Assembly: GCF_040811775.1 (NCBI RefSeq)
Contig: NZ_JBFNXW010000001.1
Span: 558,001 to 622,000 of the forward strand
DNA: 64,000 nt
DNA from: Balneola sp. MJW-20
GTDB taxonomy: Bacteria > Bacteroidota > Rhodothermia > Balneolales > Balneolaceae
Direction: 5' to 3'
Shown here: in pieces, positions 1 to 7,599 of the stretch
How the letters are laid out: each line of letters opens with the position of its first letter
Position numbering within the stretch: position 1 is the first letter of the stretch
The notes under the pieces: generated by a model
Seen by the model: the letters and a program-made list of their open reading frames with translations, nothing else
Told to the model about the DNA's origin: nothing
The model's database searches: none
Position numbers and translations under genes: made by a program

Positions 1-377
1 CCCATATCTGCAATATCAGATACCAGATCCAGTACCTGATCAAAATCTTTATTCTGTCTTGCAGATCTCCATGCTGCACCCATACAGAATCGGGTACTTC
101 CGGCATCTTTAGCTCTTTCAGCAGCAGCGAGGATCATATCTTTCGGCATCATCTTCTGTGAATCCACTCCGGTATTATACCGGGCTGACTGAGGACAATA
201 GGCGCAATCTTCAGAACATCCGCCTGTCTTAATGGAAAGAAGGGTGCAAACCTGCACTTCTCCGGTTTCATGGAATTCTCGATGTACGGTTGCTGCACGG
301 TAGATCAATTCCATTAACGGGGTATTGTAGATCTCTTTTACTTCTTCCTGGGTCCAGTCGTTTCTAATAGATGCCAT
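1..377 (-). CDS. bioB: Biotin synthase, N-terminal part (cut by window edge)
   Basis: Radical SAM enzyme that inserts sulfur into dethiobiotin, the last step of biotin synthesis. The first 125 codons are visible, read from an ATG at 377 with no stop before the window edge. The radical-SAM cysteine motif CSEDCAYC (Cys54, Cys58, Cys61) that holds the 4Fe-4S cluster is followed by PQSARYNTG, a BioB signature. It is divergent from the esterase at 494, with 116 bp between them; I see no recognisable BirA-type biotin operator there. Its Fe-S clusters would be built by the suf system at 55590-61874. The rest of the gene lies outside the window. Confidence 0.96.
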   Translation of the reverse strand, partial: MASIRNDWTQEEVKEIYNTPLMELIYRAATVHREFHETGEVQVCTLLSIKTGGCSEDCAYCPQSARYNTGVDSQKMMPKDMILAAAERAKDAGSTRFCMGAAWRSARQNKDFDQVLDLVSDIADM

Positions 378-493
378 AAATATCTGATGCAGTTTAAATG
401 TCCTCGCAAAAGTAAGATGAATATGCAGAAATGCCAATTCAATCATTCGTTTATTTTGATCTTAGAAAACGGTATTGTTGAATCAAAAATAGT

Positions 494-1204
494 ATGAAGG
501 ATGTATTGATATCCGGTAAAACCTCATTTAAGATCGAGGTCCCTTATAAATTAATTGAGACGGGAGAGAAGACAGGTCAGCCGAAACCTTTGATTCTTTA
601 TCTACATGGATTCGAGCAGAATATTTCTTTTCTGGAAAAAAAAGCGGCGCCCTTAACAGATCTCGAAGCATATCATTTATTTGTGCAGGGGCCATACCCG
701 GTTTATGACACGAGCAGGAAAAAGAAAGTCTCAAAATGGGGCAGAGCATGGTATTTGTACGATGGAGGGCAGGGACAGTTTATAAAATCAATGGAGATCT
801 CCTCTGAATTTATTCAGGAAATCATAGATGACCTGAACCATGTGATCAATATCAGTCGTTTCTGTGTAGTTGGTTATTCAATGGGAGCTTACCTGGCGGG
901 TTACTTCGCCTTTTCACGATGGAAATACGTTAATGATCTGGTTGCTATAGGAGGCCGGATCAAGATCGAGGCATTTGAGGGAAGAAGAGATAAAGCATCT
1001 CATCTGAATATCCTGGCCCTGCACGGAAAGGATGACAGTAGTGTATTCCCGGAGCCTCAAAAGGAAGGGATCGATAAACTCAAAAAAGAGGGATTTAAAG
1101 CTGAATTTAAACTCATCGATGCAGGACATCATCTGGATGATGTATTTATCAGTGAAACTGAAAAATGGCTGATCGAACAGGGTTATAAATTAATTGGAAG
1201 ATAA
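494..1204 (+). CDS. Alpha/beta hydrolase, predicted esterase
   Basis: Serine hydrolase of the alpha/beta fold, similar to the dienelactone hydrolase / phospholipase-carboxylesterase group. The nucleophile elbow is GYSMG with Ser129. The acid is Asp180 or Asp181 in LALHGKDD, and the base is His212 or His213 in AGHHLDD. LYLHGF near residue 37 gives the oxyanion-hole strand. The 236 residues are a normal length, and no signal peptide is visible, so it is probably cytoplasmic. It sits alone between divergent bioB and the response regulator. The substrate cannot be told from the sequence. Confidence 0.85.
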   Translation: MKDVLISGKTSFKIEVPYKLIETGEKTGQPKPLILYLHGFEQNISFLEKKAAPLTDLEAYHLFVQGPYPVYDTSRKKKVSKWGRAWYLYDGGQGQFIKSMEISSEFIQEIIDDLNHVINISRFCVVGYSMGAYLAGYFAFSRWKYVNDLVAIGGRIKIEAFEGRRDKASHLNILALHGKDDSSVFPEPQKEGIDKLKKEGFKAEFKLIDAGHHLDDVFISETEKWLIEQGYKLIGR

Positions 1205-1249
1205 CTGTTCTAATCTTTGTTAACTTTTCTTAATATAGATGTTGATTCC

Positions 1250-1268
1250 AATAATGATAATCATTAGG
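1250..1268. promoter_or_regulatory. Fur box-like operator
   Basis: The 19 bp here match the classical Fur consensus GATAATGATAATCATTATC at 16 positions; mismatches are the first base and the last two. Bases 1252-1266 form a perfect palindrome around A1259. The site ends 38 bp before the response regulator start codon, where a repressor could block its promoter. Binding by a Fur-family protein is inferred from the match alone. Confidence 0.65.
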
Positions 1269-1306
1269 ATATCTACCGAATAGGCCAAGTATAAAAATTA
1301 CAGAAT

Positions 1307-1981
1307 ATGAATATACTCGTAATTGAAGATGACCCTTCAGTTCGCACGCTTGTAAAAGCAGTTCTTGAACATAATGGCAATACCGTAATGACGGCTGAAA
1401 CAGCCACGGATGGAGAAAATCAGGCCACTGAGAATGAATTTGAAATGATCATTCTGGACCTTGGGCTCCCTGATGGTGATGGCTATGAAGTATGTAAAAA
1501 TATTAGAGATAAAGATATTTCAACGCCGGTTCTCATACTCTCAGGTAAACAGGATACCGATGTAAAGGTTAAATGTCTCAAAGTAGGAGCAGACGATTAC
1601 CTCACCAAACCATTTAATACCGAAGAACTCATTGCCCGTATGGGTGCGATACAGCGCCGTACGGAATCCGGTGGAGAGCAGGTGCTGAGTTGTGGCGAAC
1701 TCAAAGTGGATCTGCTCAAAAGGGAATTTACGATCAACAGTGAGAAAGTTCAGCTCACAAACAACGAATTTAATCTTCTGGTCTATTTTTTGAAGAATAA
1801 AAATCGCGTGATCACCCAGGAAGAACTGGCAGAAAAAGTCTGGGACATCCATTTTGATACTCAGACCAACTATATAAACGTATACATCAGTTATCTGAGA
1901 AAAAAGATCAGAGACCATACAGAAACAGATTACATAGAAACGATACGAAAGAAGGGCTTTACCTTCCGATGTGAAAACTGA
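1307..1981 (+). CDS. OmpR/PhoB-family response regulator
   Basis: DNA-binding two-component regulator. The receiver domain (about 1-120) has acidic pocket Glu7/Asp8/Asp9, phospho-acceptor Asp51 (LDLGLPDGDG), Ser79 and Lys101 (LTKPF). The C-terminal half (about 125-224) is a winged-helix effector domain ending in the typical YISYLRKKI and TIRKKGF segments. No histidine kinase gene is adjacent, so the regulator is an orphan here. A Fur-like palindrome lies 38 bp upstream, suggesting iron-dependent expression, and a strong intrinsic terminator follows the stop codon at 2003-2032. The target genes are unknown. Confidence 0.95.
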   Translation: MNILVIEDDPSVRTLVKAVLEHNGNTVMTAETATDGENQATENEFEMIILDLGLPDGDGYEVCKNIRDKDISTPVLILSGKQDTDVKVKCLKVGADDYLTKPFNTEELIARMGAIQRRTESGGEQVLSCGELKVDLLKREFTINSEKVQLTNNEFNLLVYFLKNKNRVITQEELAEKVWDIHFDTQTNYINVYISYLRKKIRDHTETDYIETIRKKGFTFRCEN

Positions 1982-2002
1982 TCACAATTTTCATTTTAAT
2001 TT

Positions 2003-2032
2003 AAGGCTGCTCATCGGGCAGCCTTTTCTTTT
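2003..2032 (+). terminator. Intrinsic terminator after the response regulator
   Basis: AAGGCTGC (2003-2010) pairs perfectly with GCAGCCTT (2018-2025) around a 7-nt loop and is followed by a T-rich run. The T-run ends exactly where the ATG of trmH (2033) begins, leaving no leader between terminator and next gene. Confidence 0.85.
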
Positions 2033-2725
2033 ATGGACATACAAACTAAATCAGAGCTCATAGCTTACCTGCGTGATTTCACTACTGAGAACCGCTGGCA
2101 AAAAATTAACGAGGTATTAAGCAACCGTACACGTTATCTGTCTGTTGTAATGGAGGATATCTACCAGCCACATAATGCCAGTGCAGTTTTACGTTCCTGT
2201 GATGGATTCGGAATTCAGGATGTACATATTATTGAGAATAGAAATGAATTTACCACCTCAAAGAATGTGACAATAGGAGCTCATCAGTGGCTTACCTTAA
2301 ACCGATATAAAGAAGAGCAGAGTAATAATACTCTGAAGTGCTTCACAAGGCTTAAAAAAGAGGGCTATCGCGTCGTAGTCACCTCTCCCCATAAAGACGA
2401 CTACGATCTAAACGATCTGCCTTTAGATTCAAAAACTGCATTGGTATTTGGCACCGAACTGGAAGGAGTGAGTGAGACCGCAATTCAGGAAGCCGATGCT
2501 TTTATGAAAATACCAATGTACGGTTTCAGTGAAAGCTTCAACATTTCAGTCAGTGCAGCCATATGTCTGTATAATACAACCAGAAGGTTAAGGGCAGGGG
2601 ACCGGTCAGAGTGGCAACTTAGCGACGAAGAAATCATCGATCTCCAGCTTTCGTGGTTACAAAAAACAATCAAGGCAGGGGATAAGCTCACTCACAAATT
2701 CCTGAATGAAAAGGGTCAACGCTAA
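2033..2725 (+). CDS. trmH: tRNA (guanosine-2'-O-)-methyltransferase, TrmH/SpoU family
   Basis: SAM-dependent 2'-O-methyltransferase of the SPOUT class; the TrmH group methylates G18 of tRNA. Motif 1 is PHNASAVLRSCDGFG (about 46-60), motif 2 FGTELEGVS and motif 3 IPMYGFSESFNISVSAA, which form the trefoil-knot SAM site. Compared with E. coli TrmH there are about 19 extra N-terminal residues, a form I associate with Bacteroidota homologues, so the ATG at 2033 is kept. No Shine-Dalgarno site is possible, because the terminator of the preceding gene ends at the start codon. The specificity for G18 is inferred from family resemblance. Confidence 0.88.
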   Translation: MDIQTKSELIAYLRDFTTENRWQKINEVLSNRTRYLSVVMEDIYQPHNASAVLRSCDGFGIQDVHIIENRNEFTTSKNVTIGAHQWLTLNRYKEEQSNNTLKCFTRLKKEGYRVVVTSPHKDDYDLNDLPLDSKTALVFGTELEGVSETAIQEADAFMKIPMYGFSESFNISVSAAICLYNTTRRLRAGDRSEWQLSDEEIIDLQLSWLQKTIKAGDKLTHKFLNEKGQR

Positions 2726-2747
2726 CCAGATTACTTCGACCCTACCT

Positions 2748-4121
2748 TTATCGGGGTAGTCTCTCCTCCAGATCAGCAACCATATAAGCAAATACAGCCA
2801 TGGTCGCTACACACTCATTGAAATCTTCTTTGTTTAACTTATCAATGGTATCAGCATGAGTGTGATGGTACCAGAAGTATTTAGAGCCGTCTACGTTAAG
2901 CCCCATTCCAGGTACTCCATCATTCATAAGAGGTCCGATATCGGCTCCGCCTCCGCCTTTTGCCACTACACCAGATTCAATGTCTTCGAGATACTTTCCG
3001 ATCTCTACGAGAATTTCATAGGCTTCATCTGAGCCACTGAAACCAAAACCAATTGGGTCAAAAACTCCGGCATCAGATTCCATGGCCAGAACGTGATTAT
3101 CCAGAGAGTTCTCATCTTCTTTAACCATCCGGTAATACTCATTAGCTCCTCTCAATCCGTTCTCCTCATTGGTCCATAAAACCACCCGTACTGTTCTTTT
3201 AGGTCTTATTCCGAGTTCTTTCATTAATCTCACTGCTTCCCAGGCGGCTATACATCCGCCACCGTCATCCATAGCACCCTGACCAACGTCCCAGGAATCA
3301 ATATGTCCTCCCAGTACAATAATTTCATCGGGAAATTCCGATCCTTTAATCTCTGCTATTACGTTTCTGGACTGAACGTCTGGAAAAGTTTCAGCTTCCA
3401 TTTTTAACAGGATCTCGATCTTGTCACCACGGTCATTCATGCGTTGCAGCATCATGGCATCTTCAACCGTAATTGCAGCATGAGGGATTTTAGGAACTCC
3501 ATCCTGATATCTGGAGGTACCGGTATGTGGTGTCTTCATGGAATATGGACCTACAGATCGTACCAGACTGGCCACGGCACCATGCTTAGCTGCTTCGGAA
3601 GCACCATTTACCCGGTATTGAACAGTTTCCCCATAGGTGGTAAAGGGAACATTATAGAGCACAATCTTTCCTTTAGCTTCATCCGCCCGGTCAAATAACT
3701 CATCAAAACTTCTCACAATCAGAACCTCAGCTTGAATACCTTGTTCAGGAGTAGCAACTGAGCCTCCCAGCCCAAGCATGGGAAGGTTTTTTTTTCTGGG
3801 AGTAATAAGGGTTGCAGACTCCTTGCCACGCACCCAGTGAGGTACCATTACCGGTTGCCCCCAGATATTTTCAAGATCATCATTATCCATCTCTTTGAGG
3901 ATCCAGTCTATGGCATCCTCAAGGTTTTGCGTACCGCTGAAACGGGGTCCAAAAGTATCTACCATGTAGTTGAACCGATCCCAGGCAATATCACTGCTCA
4001 TGGCCTTTTCAATGAGCATTTCGGCGTTTCCACTGAGCTCAGAAGAGATGTTGCTCTGAGCATGAATAGTTTGATTAGTAAGAGCAAATATTGACAGACA
4101 AAGTATAGTCAGTAATCTCAT
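2748..4121 (-). CDS. Secreted M28-family metallopeptidase
   Basis: Zinc aminopeptidase/carboxypeptidase of family M28, resembling the carboxypeptidase Q (PGCP) group. A signal peptide covers roughly residues 1-21 (cleavage near IHAQS). A PA-like inserted domain covers about 90-240. Zinc-site residues are His273 (GGHIDS), Asp285 (AMDDGGG), catalytic Glu319 with Glu320 (WTNEENG), Asp350 (ESDAG) and a His in HHTHADT (419-425). All expected ligands are present, so the enzyme should be active, in the periplasm or outside the cell. A run of nine T (3787-3795, A9 on the coding strand) lies in the ORF. It converges with trmH with 22 bp between stops. Confidence 0.92.
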   Translation of the reverse strand: MRLLTILCLSIFALTNQTIHAQSNISSELSGNAEMLIEKAMSSDIAWDRFNYMVDTFGPRFSGTQNLEDAIDWILKEMDNDDLENIWGQPVMVPHWVRGKESATLITPRKKNLPMLGLGGSVATPEQGIQAEVLIVRSFDELFDRADEAKGKIVLYNVPFTTYGETVQYRVNGASEAAKHGAVASLVRSVGPYSMKTPHTGTSRYQDGVPKIPHAAITVEDAMMLQRMNDRGDKIEILLKMEAETFPDVQSRNVIAEIKGSEFPDEIIVLGGHIDSWDVGQGAMDDGGGCIAAWEAVRLMKELGIRPKRTVRVVLWTNEENGLRGANEYYRMVKEDENSLDNHVLAMESDAGVFDPIGFGFSGSDEAYEILVEIGKYLEDIESGVVAKGGGGADIGPLMNDGVPGMGLNVDGSKYFWYHHTHADTIDKLNKEDFNECVATMAVFAYMVADLEERLPR

Positions 4122-4196
4122 GATCCCTTTATAATTTAATTGATTGGGCTTAATAAAGGGAAAAGATATAATAAATGCTCGGGATTACAGACTTAA

Positions 4197-5171
4197 TTAA
4201 TCCAGAGAGTTCTTATTCGTTTTAGAGATCTCTTTGAACATATTGTATTCCTCCGGAGAGGTGTCTGCAAACAGGTAATAGATTGGATCTACTGCTTGTC
4301 TGTTATAATGGACTTCGTAATGCAGGTGTGGTCCTTCTGATAATCCAGTATCACCCGCCAGAGCGATCTGCTGACCTCGTGTTACCTCAGCTCCGGATCG
4401 AATACCGTCGCCGATTTTAGAGAGGTGGGCATAGAGTGTTTCAAATCCATGGCCGTGATCGATGATCACAATTAATCCAAGATTTCCTTTTCTACCTGCA
4501 TATCTGATCTTTCCGTTACCGGTAGCAAATATAGGATCACCAACATCAGCTCTGAAATCGATACCGTTATGCTGACGATTGTACTTTAAGATTGGATGGT
4601 AACGTACTCCGAAACCACTTAACATAATTCCTGCAGTGGGTTTAATAGCAGGGATCTGGCTCATTTTCTCTTTGTTCTCATTATACTCTTTTTTGATCTC
4701 CTCAAAACTGAGTTTCTGAATACTGATCCTTCTTTCCAGATTATCCAGCTTTGATGCGGTCCAGCGCAGTAATTCAGAAGTGGATTCAGAATAAACATCG
4801 AATTCAGAATAGGGGTCTGCACCACCAATACCGGCCTGGCGCTCTTCGTAGGAGATTTCATCAAGCCCGAGTACAGAACGATATACCTCATTATCCAGAG
4901 AAGCGATCTCCTCCATTTGCTGATCTAAAAGGGCAATAGATGACTTGGTTTCTTCCAGCTGCTGGTATAATGCTTCATTCTCTGCTTTGAGAGATAATTC
5001 AGCAGGGGTACCCACATAACTGGACAAGAGCATGATCCCTATCCCGGATAATATAACCCCGGTTAAGATCCAGATCGCAAGATTGTAGGCTAGTTGCTCC
5101 GATCGATGATATTGTATCGGTATGAATTCGCAACGGGCTTCGTCGTAGTAGTAATGATTCTTTAATGACAT
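4197..5171 (-). CDS. Membrane-anchored M23 (LytM-type) peptidase
   Basis: Peptidoglycan endopeptidase-type protein. A short cytoplasmic N-terminus is followed by one membrane segment (about 30-50), a coiled-coil stretch (about 60-95 and 140-172) and an M23 domain from about 185. Zinc ligands are intact: His201 and Asp205 (HNGIDF) and His284 in PHLHYEV, with the second active-site His248 in YAHL. The layout (TM, coil, LytM) is that of Bacteroidota M23 proteins acting in cell-wall remodelling. A -33/-7 promoter-like sequence lies just upstream (5192-5222), giving a very short leader. The cleaved bond is not known. Confidence 0.92.
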   Translation of the reverse strand: MSLKNHYYYDEARCEFIPIQYHRSEQLAYNLAIWILTGVILSGIGIMLLSSYVGTPAELSLKAENEALYQQLEETKSSIALLDQQMEEIASLDNEVYRSVLGLDEISYEERQAGIGGADPYSEFDVYSESTSELLRWTASKLDNLERRISIQKLSFEEIKKEYNENKEKMSQIPAIKPTAGIMLSGFGVRYHPILKYNRQHNGIDFRADVGDPIFATGNGKIRYAGRKGNLGLIVIIDHGHGFETLYAHLSKIGDGIRSGAEVTRGQQIALAGDTGLSEGPHLHYEVHYNRQAVDPIYYLFADTSPEEYNMFKEISKTNKNSLD

Positions 5172-5191
5172 GTACTTTATTTAAATCCTAG

Positions 5192-5222
5192 TAAAGATAC
5201 CAAGCATATATACACTATCAAA
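5192..5222 (-). promoter_or_regulatory. Candidate Bacteroidota-type promoter for the M23 gene
   Basis: Read on the minus strand, TTTG (5219-5222) is followed after 19 nt by TATCTTTA (5192-5199). This resembles the TTTG / TAnnTTTG arrangement of Bacteroidota primary sigma promoters, with one mismatch in the -7 box. Transcription would start around 5185, about 14 nt before the ATG at 5171. Confidence 0.4.
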
Positions 5223-5243
5223 GAGGGATTAGAATAAGAAATG

Positions 5244-6275
5244 TTACTCAATATCTCCTTCAAAGTATTCAATAGCCCTTTTGGGAGTATTAGGCACACC
5301 TTTTGTCTTATTAGCTATGCTGCTTTTGATCCTGTCCTGGAATGCTTTAGCAGGATCATATCCATAATGTTTGAGAAGATAGTTCATAGCGATTACCTCT
5401 GCTATTACGGTGATATTCTTACCCGGTGTGATCGGTAAATGTATCAATGGAATGTCGAGTCCGAGTATATTAACCGAGTCATGATTCAATCCTGTGCGTT
5501 CAACTTCCTGTGTTTCATCCCATAAAGTGAGTTCTAAAACGACTTCCAGTCGTTTCTGATAACGGATCGCTCGTATTCCAAACATCGACATCACATCGAC
5601 TATTCCCAGTCCCCTGATCTCCATGAAGTGTTTACTCATTTCGGTAGCAGAAGACATAAGAATGTTATTCTTTTTGGTGAGCATAACCACATCATCAGCA
5701 ACTAACCGGTGACCTCTTTCCACTAGGTCCAAGGCTACCTCACTCTTACCGATACCGGATTTCCCGGCGATCAGAATACCTATACCATAAACATCCACCA
5801 TAGAACCGTGGACCATGGTCTGGACTGCAAATTGATCCTCCAGGAAATCCCTGAGAATATACATAAAGCGTGTAGTTTCTAGAGGAGTAGAATACACAGG
5901 GATCTTTGCTTTTTCAGCAATTGCCAGCAGCTTATCGGGTAATGTATTTCCGTCTGTAAGGAATATGACAGGAATTTTAAAACTGCAGAGGTTCTTGAAG
6001 GATTCGATCTGTTTCTTCTCGGGCAGGTTTTCGAGAAATTGCGTTTCTGTATTTCCGATCACCTGAATTCGCTGATAGGTGAACAGCTTAATGTATCCAG
6101 CCAGAGCAAGTCCCGGACGGTGAAGATCCGCTTCCGTTACATAACGGTCTTCACAGAATTGATCTCCCGCGCAGGCAATTATATTAATATTTACTCTTTG
6201 CCTGAGTTTCTTAACCAGGTCAGAAACAACGATCTGCTCTTTCCTGGGAATGGGGGCATGGGGACTAAATGGCAT
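5244..6275 (-). CDS. hprK: HPr kinase/phosphorylase
   Basis: Bifunctional enzyme that phosphorylates and dephosphorylates a seryl residue of HPr-like proteins. The N-terminal domain (about 1-130) precedes the kinase core with HGSMVDVYG (His156), Walker A GKSGIGKS (171-178), DD at 194-195 and the family signature EIRGLGIVDV. The 343 residues are close to the usual 310-330. It follows hpf by 17 bp on the same strand, an arrangement resembling other bacteria in which hpf sits with PTS-regulatory genes. No HPr or other PTS gene is in the window, so the partner is unknown. Confidence 0.95.
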   Translation of the reverse strand: MPFSPHAPIPRKEQIVVSDLVKKLRQRVNINIIACAGDQFCEDRYVTEADLHRPGLALAGYIKLFTYQRIQVIGNTETQFLENLPEKKQIESFKNLCSFKIPVIFLTDGNTLPDKLLAIAEKAKIPVYSTPLETTRFMYILRDFLEDQFAVQTMVHGSMVDVYGIGILIAGKSGIGKSEVALDLVERGHRLVADDVVMLTKKNNILMSSATEMSKHFMEIRGLGIVDVMSMFGIRAIRYQKRLEVVLELTLWDETQEVERTGLNHDSVNILGLDIPLIHLPITPGKNITVIAEVIAMNYLLKHYGYDPAKAFQDRIKSSIANKTKGVPNTPKRAIEYFEGDIE

Positions 6276-6292
6276 ATGAAATAATTATTTAA

Positions 6293-6589
6293 TTAGTATG
6301 TAGACATCTTGTCTTTGTACTTCTTCAGCTGTCTTATAATGTTTTCGACGGCATCATGTACAGCTTGCTCATAGGTTCCTGCTTTTGCGGAAGCAGTTAA
6401 TACTTTCTTTGGAACTTTCAGGATGATCTCGGCTTGTTGTGGGTCTTCATTGGACGAAGAGGGCTCTAGAATAATATCACACATGACGATGCGGTCGTAA
6501 TAATTTTCAAGTTTTTGTACCGTGTCTCTGCTGTATTCCTGAAGACTTGCGCTTGCTTCGAAATGACGTGCTGTAAAAGTTGTCTTCAT
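6293..6589 (-). CDS. hpf: Ribosome hibernation-promoting factor, short form
   Basis: Small cytoplasmic protein (98 aa) of the HPF/YfiA family that binds the 30S decoding site in stationary phase. It starts with the family pattern (TTFTARHFEASASLQEY) and has the conserved helix YEQAVHDAVENIIRQLKKYK near the C-terminus. It lacks the C-terminal dimerisation domain of long HPF, so it is the short type. It lies between xerC-like upstream and hprK downstream in a minus-strand trio with short spacers (28 and 17 bp). Confidence 0.93.
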   Translation of the reverse strand: MKTTFTARHFEASASLQEYSRDTVQKLENYYDRIVMCDIILEPSSSNEDPQQAEIILKVPKKVLTASAKAGTYEQAVHDAVENIIRQLKKYKDKMSTY

Positions 6590-6617
6590 GATGTCTCCTA
6601 ATTAATAAATTCAATAA

Positions 6618-7553
6618 TTATAGTTTCGATCTCGGATGAGCTTGCTCATAAACGTTTTTAAGCCTTTCGACGGAGGTATGAGTATATACCTGAGTAGCCG
6701 CCAGGTTAGCATGTCCGAGAAACTCTTTGATGATCCTTATATCAGCTCCGTTATCCAGCATATGGGTTGCAAAGCTGTGCCGCAAGACATGTGGGCTCTT
6801 TTGAGTGACTTCACTGGCTTGCTTTAGATGTTTTTCTACTATTCGTTGTATGGCTCTTTGATATAAACGCTGACCATGTGCTGCCAGAAATAATGCCTTT
6901 CTGGCATCCGGTCCGGTCTTTGAACCGAATAATTTTTCCCTTCCATTTAAATGTTTACGCAGGATATCTTTGGATTTTTCACCCAACGGGATGATTCGTT
7001 GCTTATTACCCTTACCGGTCACTTTTACCTGAGACTGCTTCAGATCTATATCCGCAGTGTTGAGACCTGCTAGTTCACTTAATCTCATTCCGGTACTGTA
7101 AAATAGTTCCAGTATAGTTCTTTCCTGAATTCCCGAAACACTATCCGTTGAAACATTGTCCAGCATTCTTTCGAGGTCTTCTGCGGTAGCAGTTTTAGGC
7201 AGGGTCTTCTGCTTTTTAGGGACCACCAGCAGGTGAGCCGGGTTCTTATATATATATCCTCTTTTAAAGCAATATTTAAAAAAAGACCGAAGAGCTGCTA
7301 CTTTCCTGGATATAGTACTTTTGGCCATATCCTTATCCGACAGATCTGCCAGCCACAATCTAATATCCAGTCTGCTTATTGATTCCAGCTCAGGAGGGAG
7401 CTCTGAATCGGATTGATTCTCACACAGATGATTGTAAAATGACAGGAGGTCATTATTATAGGCTATAATAGTATGTTCTGAAGCATTCTTTTCGATCTCC
7501 AGGTACTTCAGATATTTTTCAATGAGGACCTTCATTGCCTTTAATATGTCCAT
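6618..7553 (-). CDS. xerC: Tyrosine recombinase XerC/XerD type
   Basis: Site-specific recombinase that resolves chromosome dimers at dif. The SAM-like core-binding domain (about 10-95) precedes the catalytic domain, with Arg in TGMRLSEL (about 158), Lys in TGKGNKQR (about 182), HxxR in PHVLRH (about 256-259), His in LGHANL (about 282) and nucleophile Tyr in VYTH (about 291). About 311 aa matches Xer length. An upstream TTG (7554-7556) extends the frame by one codon; I prefer the ATG at 7553, while a third start at 7535 also gives a normal Xer N-terminus. XerC versus XerD cannot be settled without the partner gene. Confidence 0.9.
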   Translation of the reverse strand: MDILKAMKVLIEKYLKYLEIEKNASEHTIIAYNNDLLSFYNHLCENQSDSELPPELESISRLDIRLWLADLSDKDMAKSTISRKVAALRSFFKYCFKRGYIYKNPAHLLVVPKKQKTLPKTATAEDLERMLDNVSTDSVSGIQERTILELFYSTGMRLSELAGLNTADIDLKQSQVKVTGKGNKQRIIPLGEKSKDILRKHLNGREKLFGSKTGPDARKALFLAAHGQRLYQRAIQRIVEKHLKQASEVTQKSPHVLRHSFATHMLDNGADIRIIKEFLGHANLAATQVYTHTSVERLKNVYEQAHPRSKL

Positions 7554-7599
7554 CAATCTTTTAAAATAAAAACGAATATTAGTGAAGATAGAATGAAAA

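Noticed and set aside
1541..1918. Antisense open frame of 125 codons within the response regulator
   Set aside because: It is a shadow of a clear gene with no family features; the same holds for long antisense frames at 38705-39205 and 48736-49215.
2742..2759. CTACC/GGTAG hairpin between trmH and the M28 gene as a terminator
   Set aside because: Only five base pairs and no T-run; it also lies inside the end of the M28 gene.
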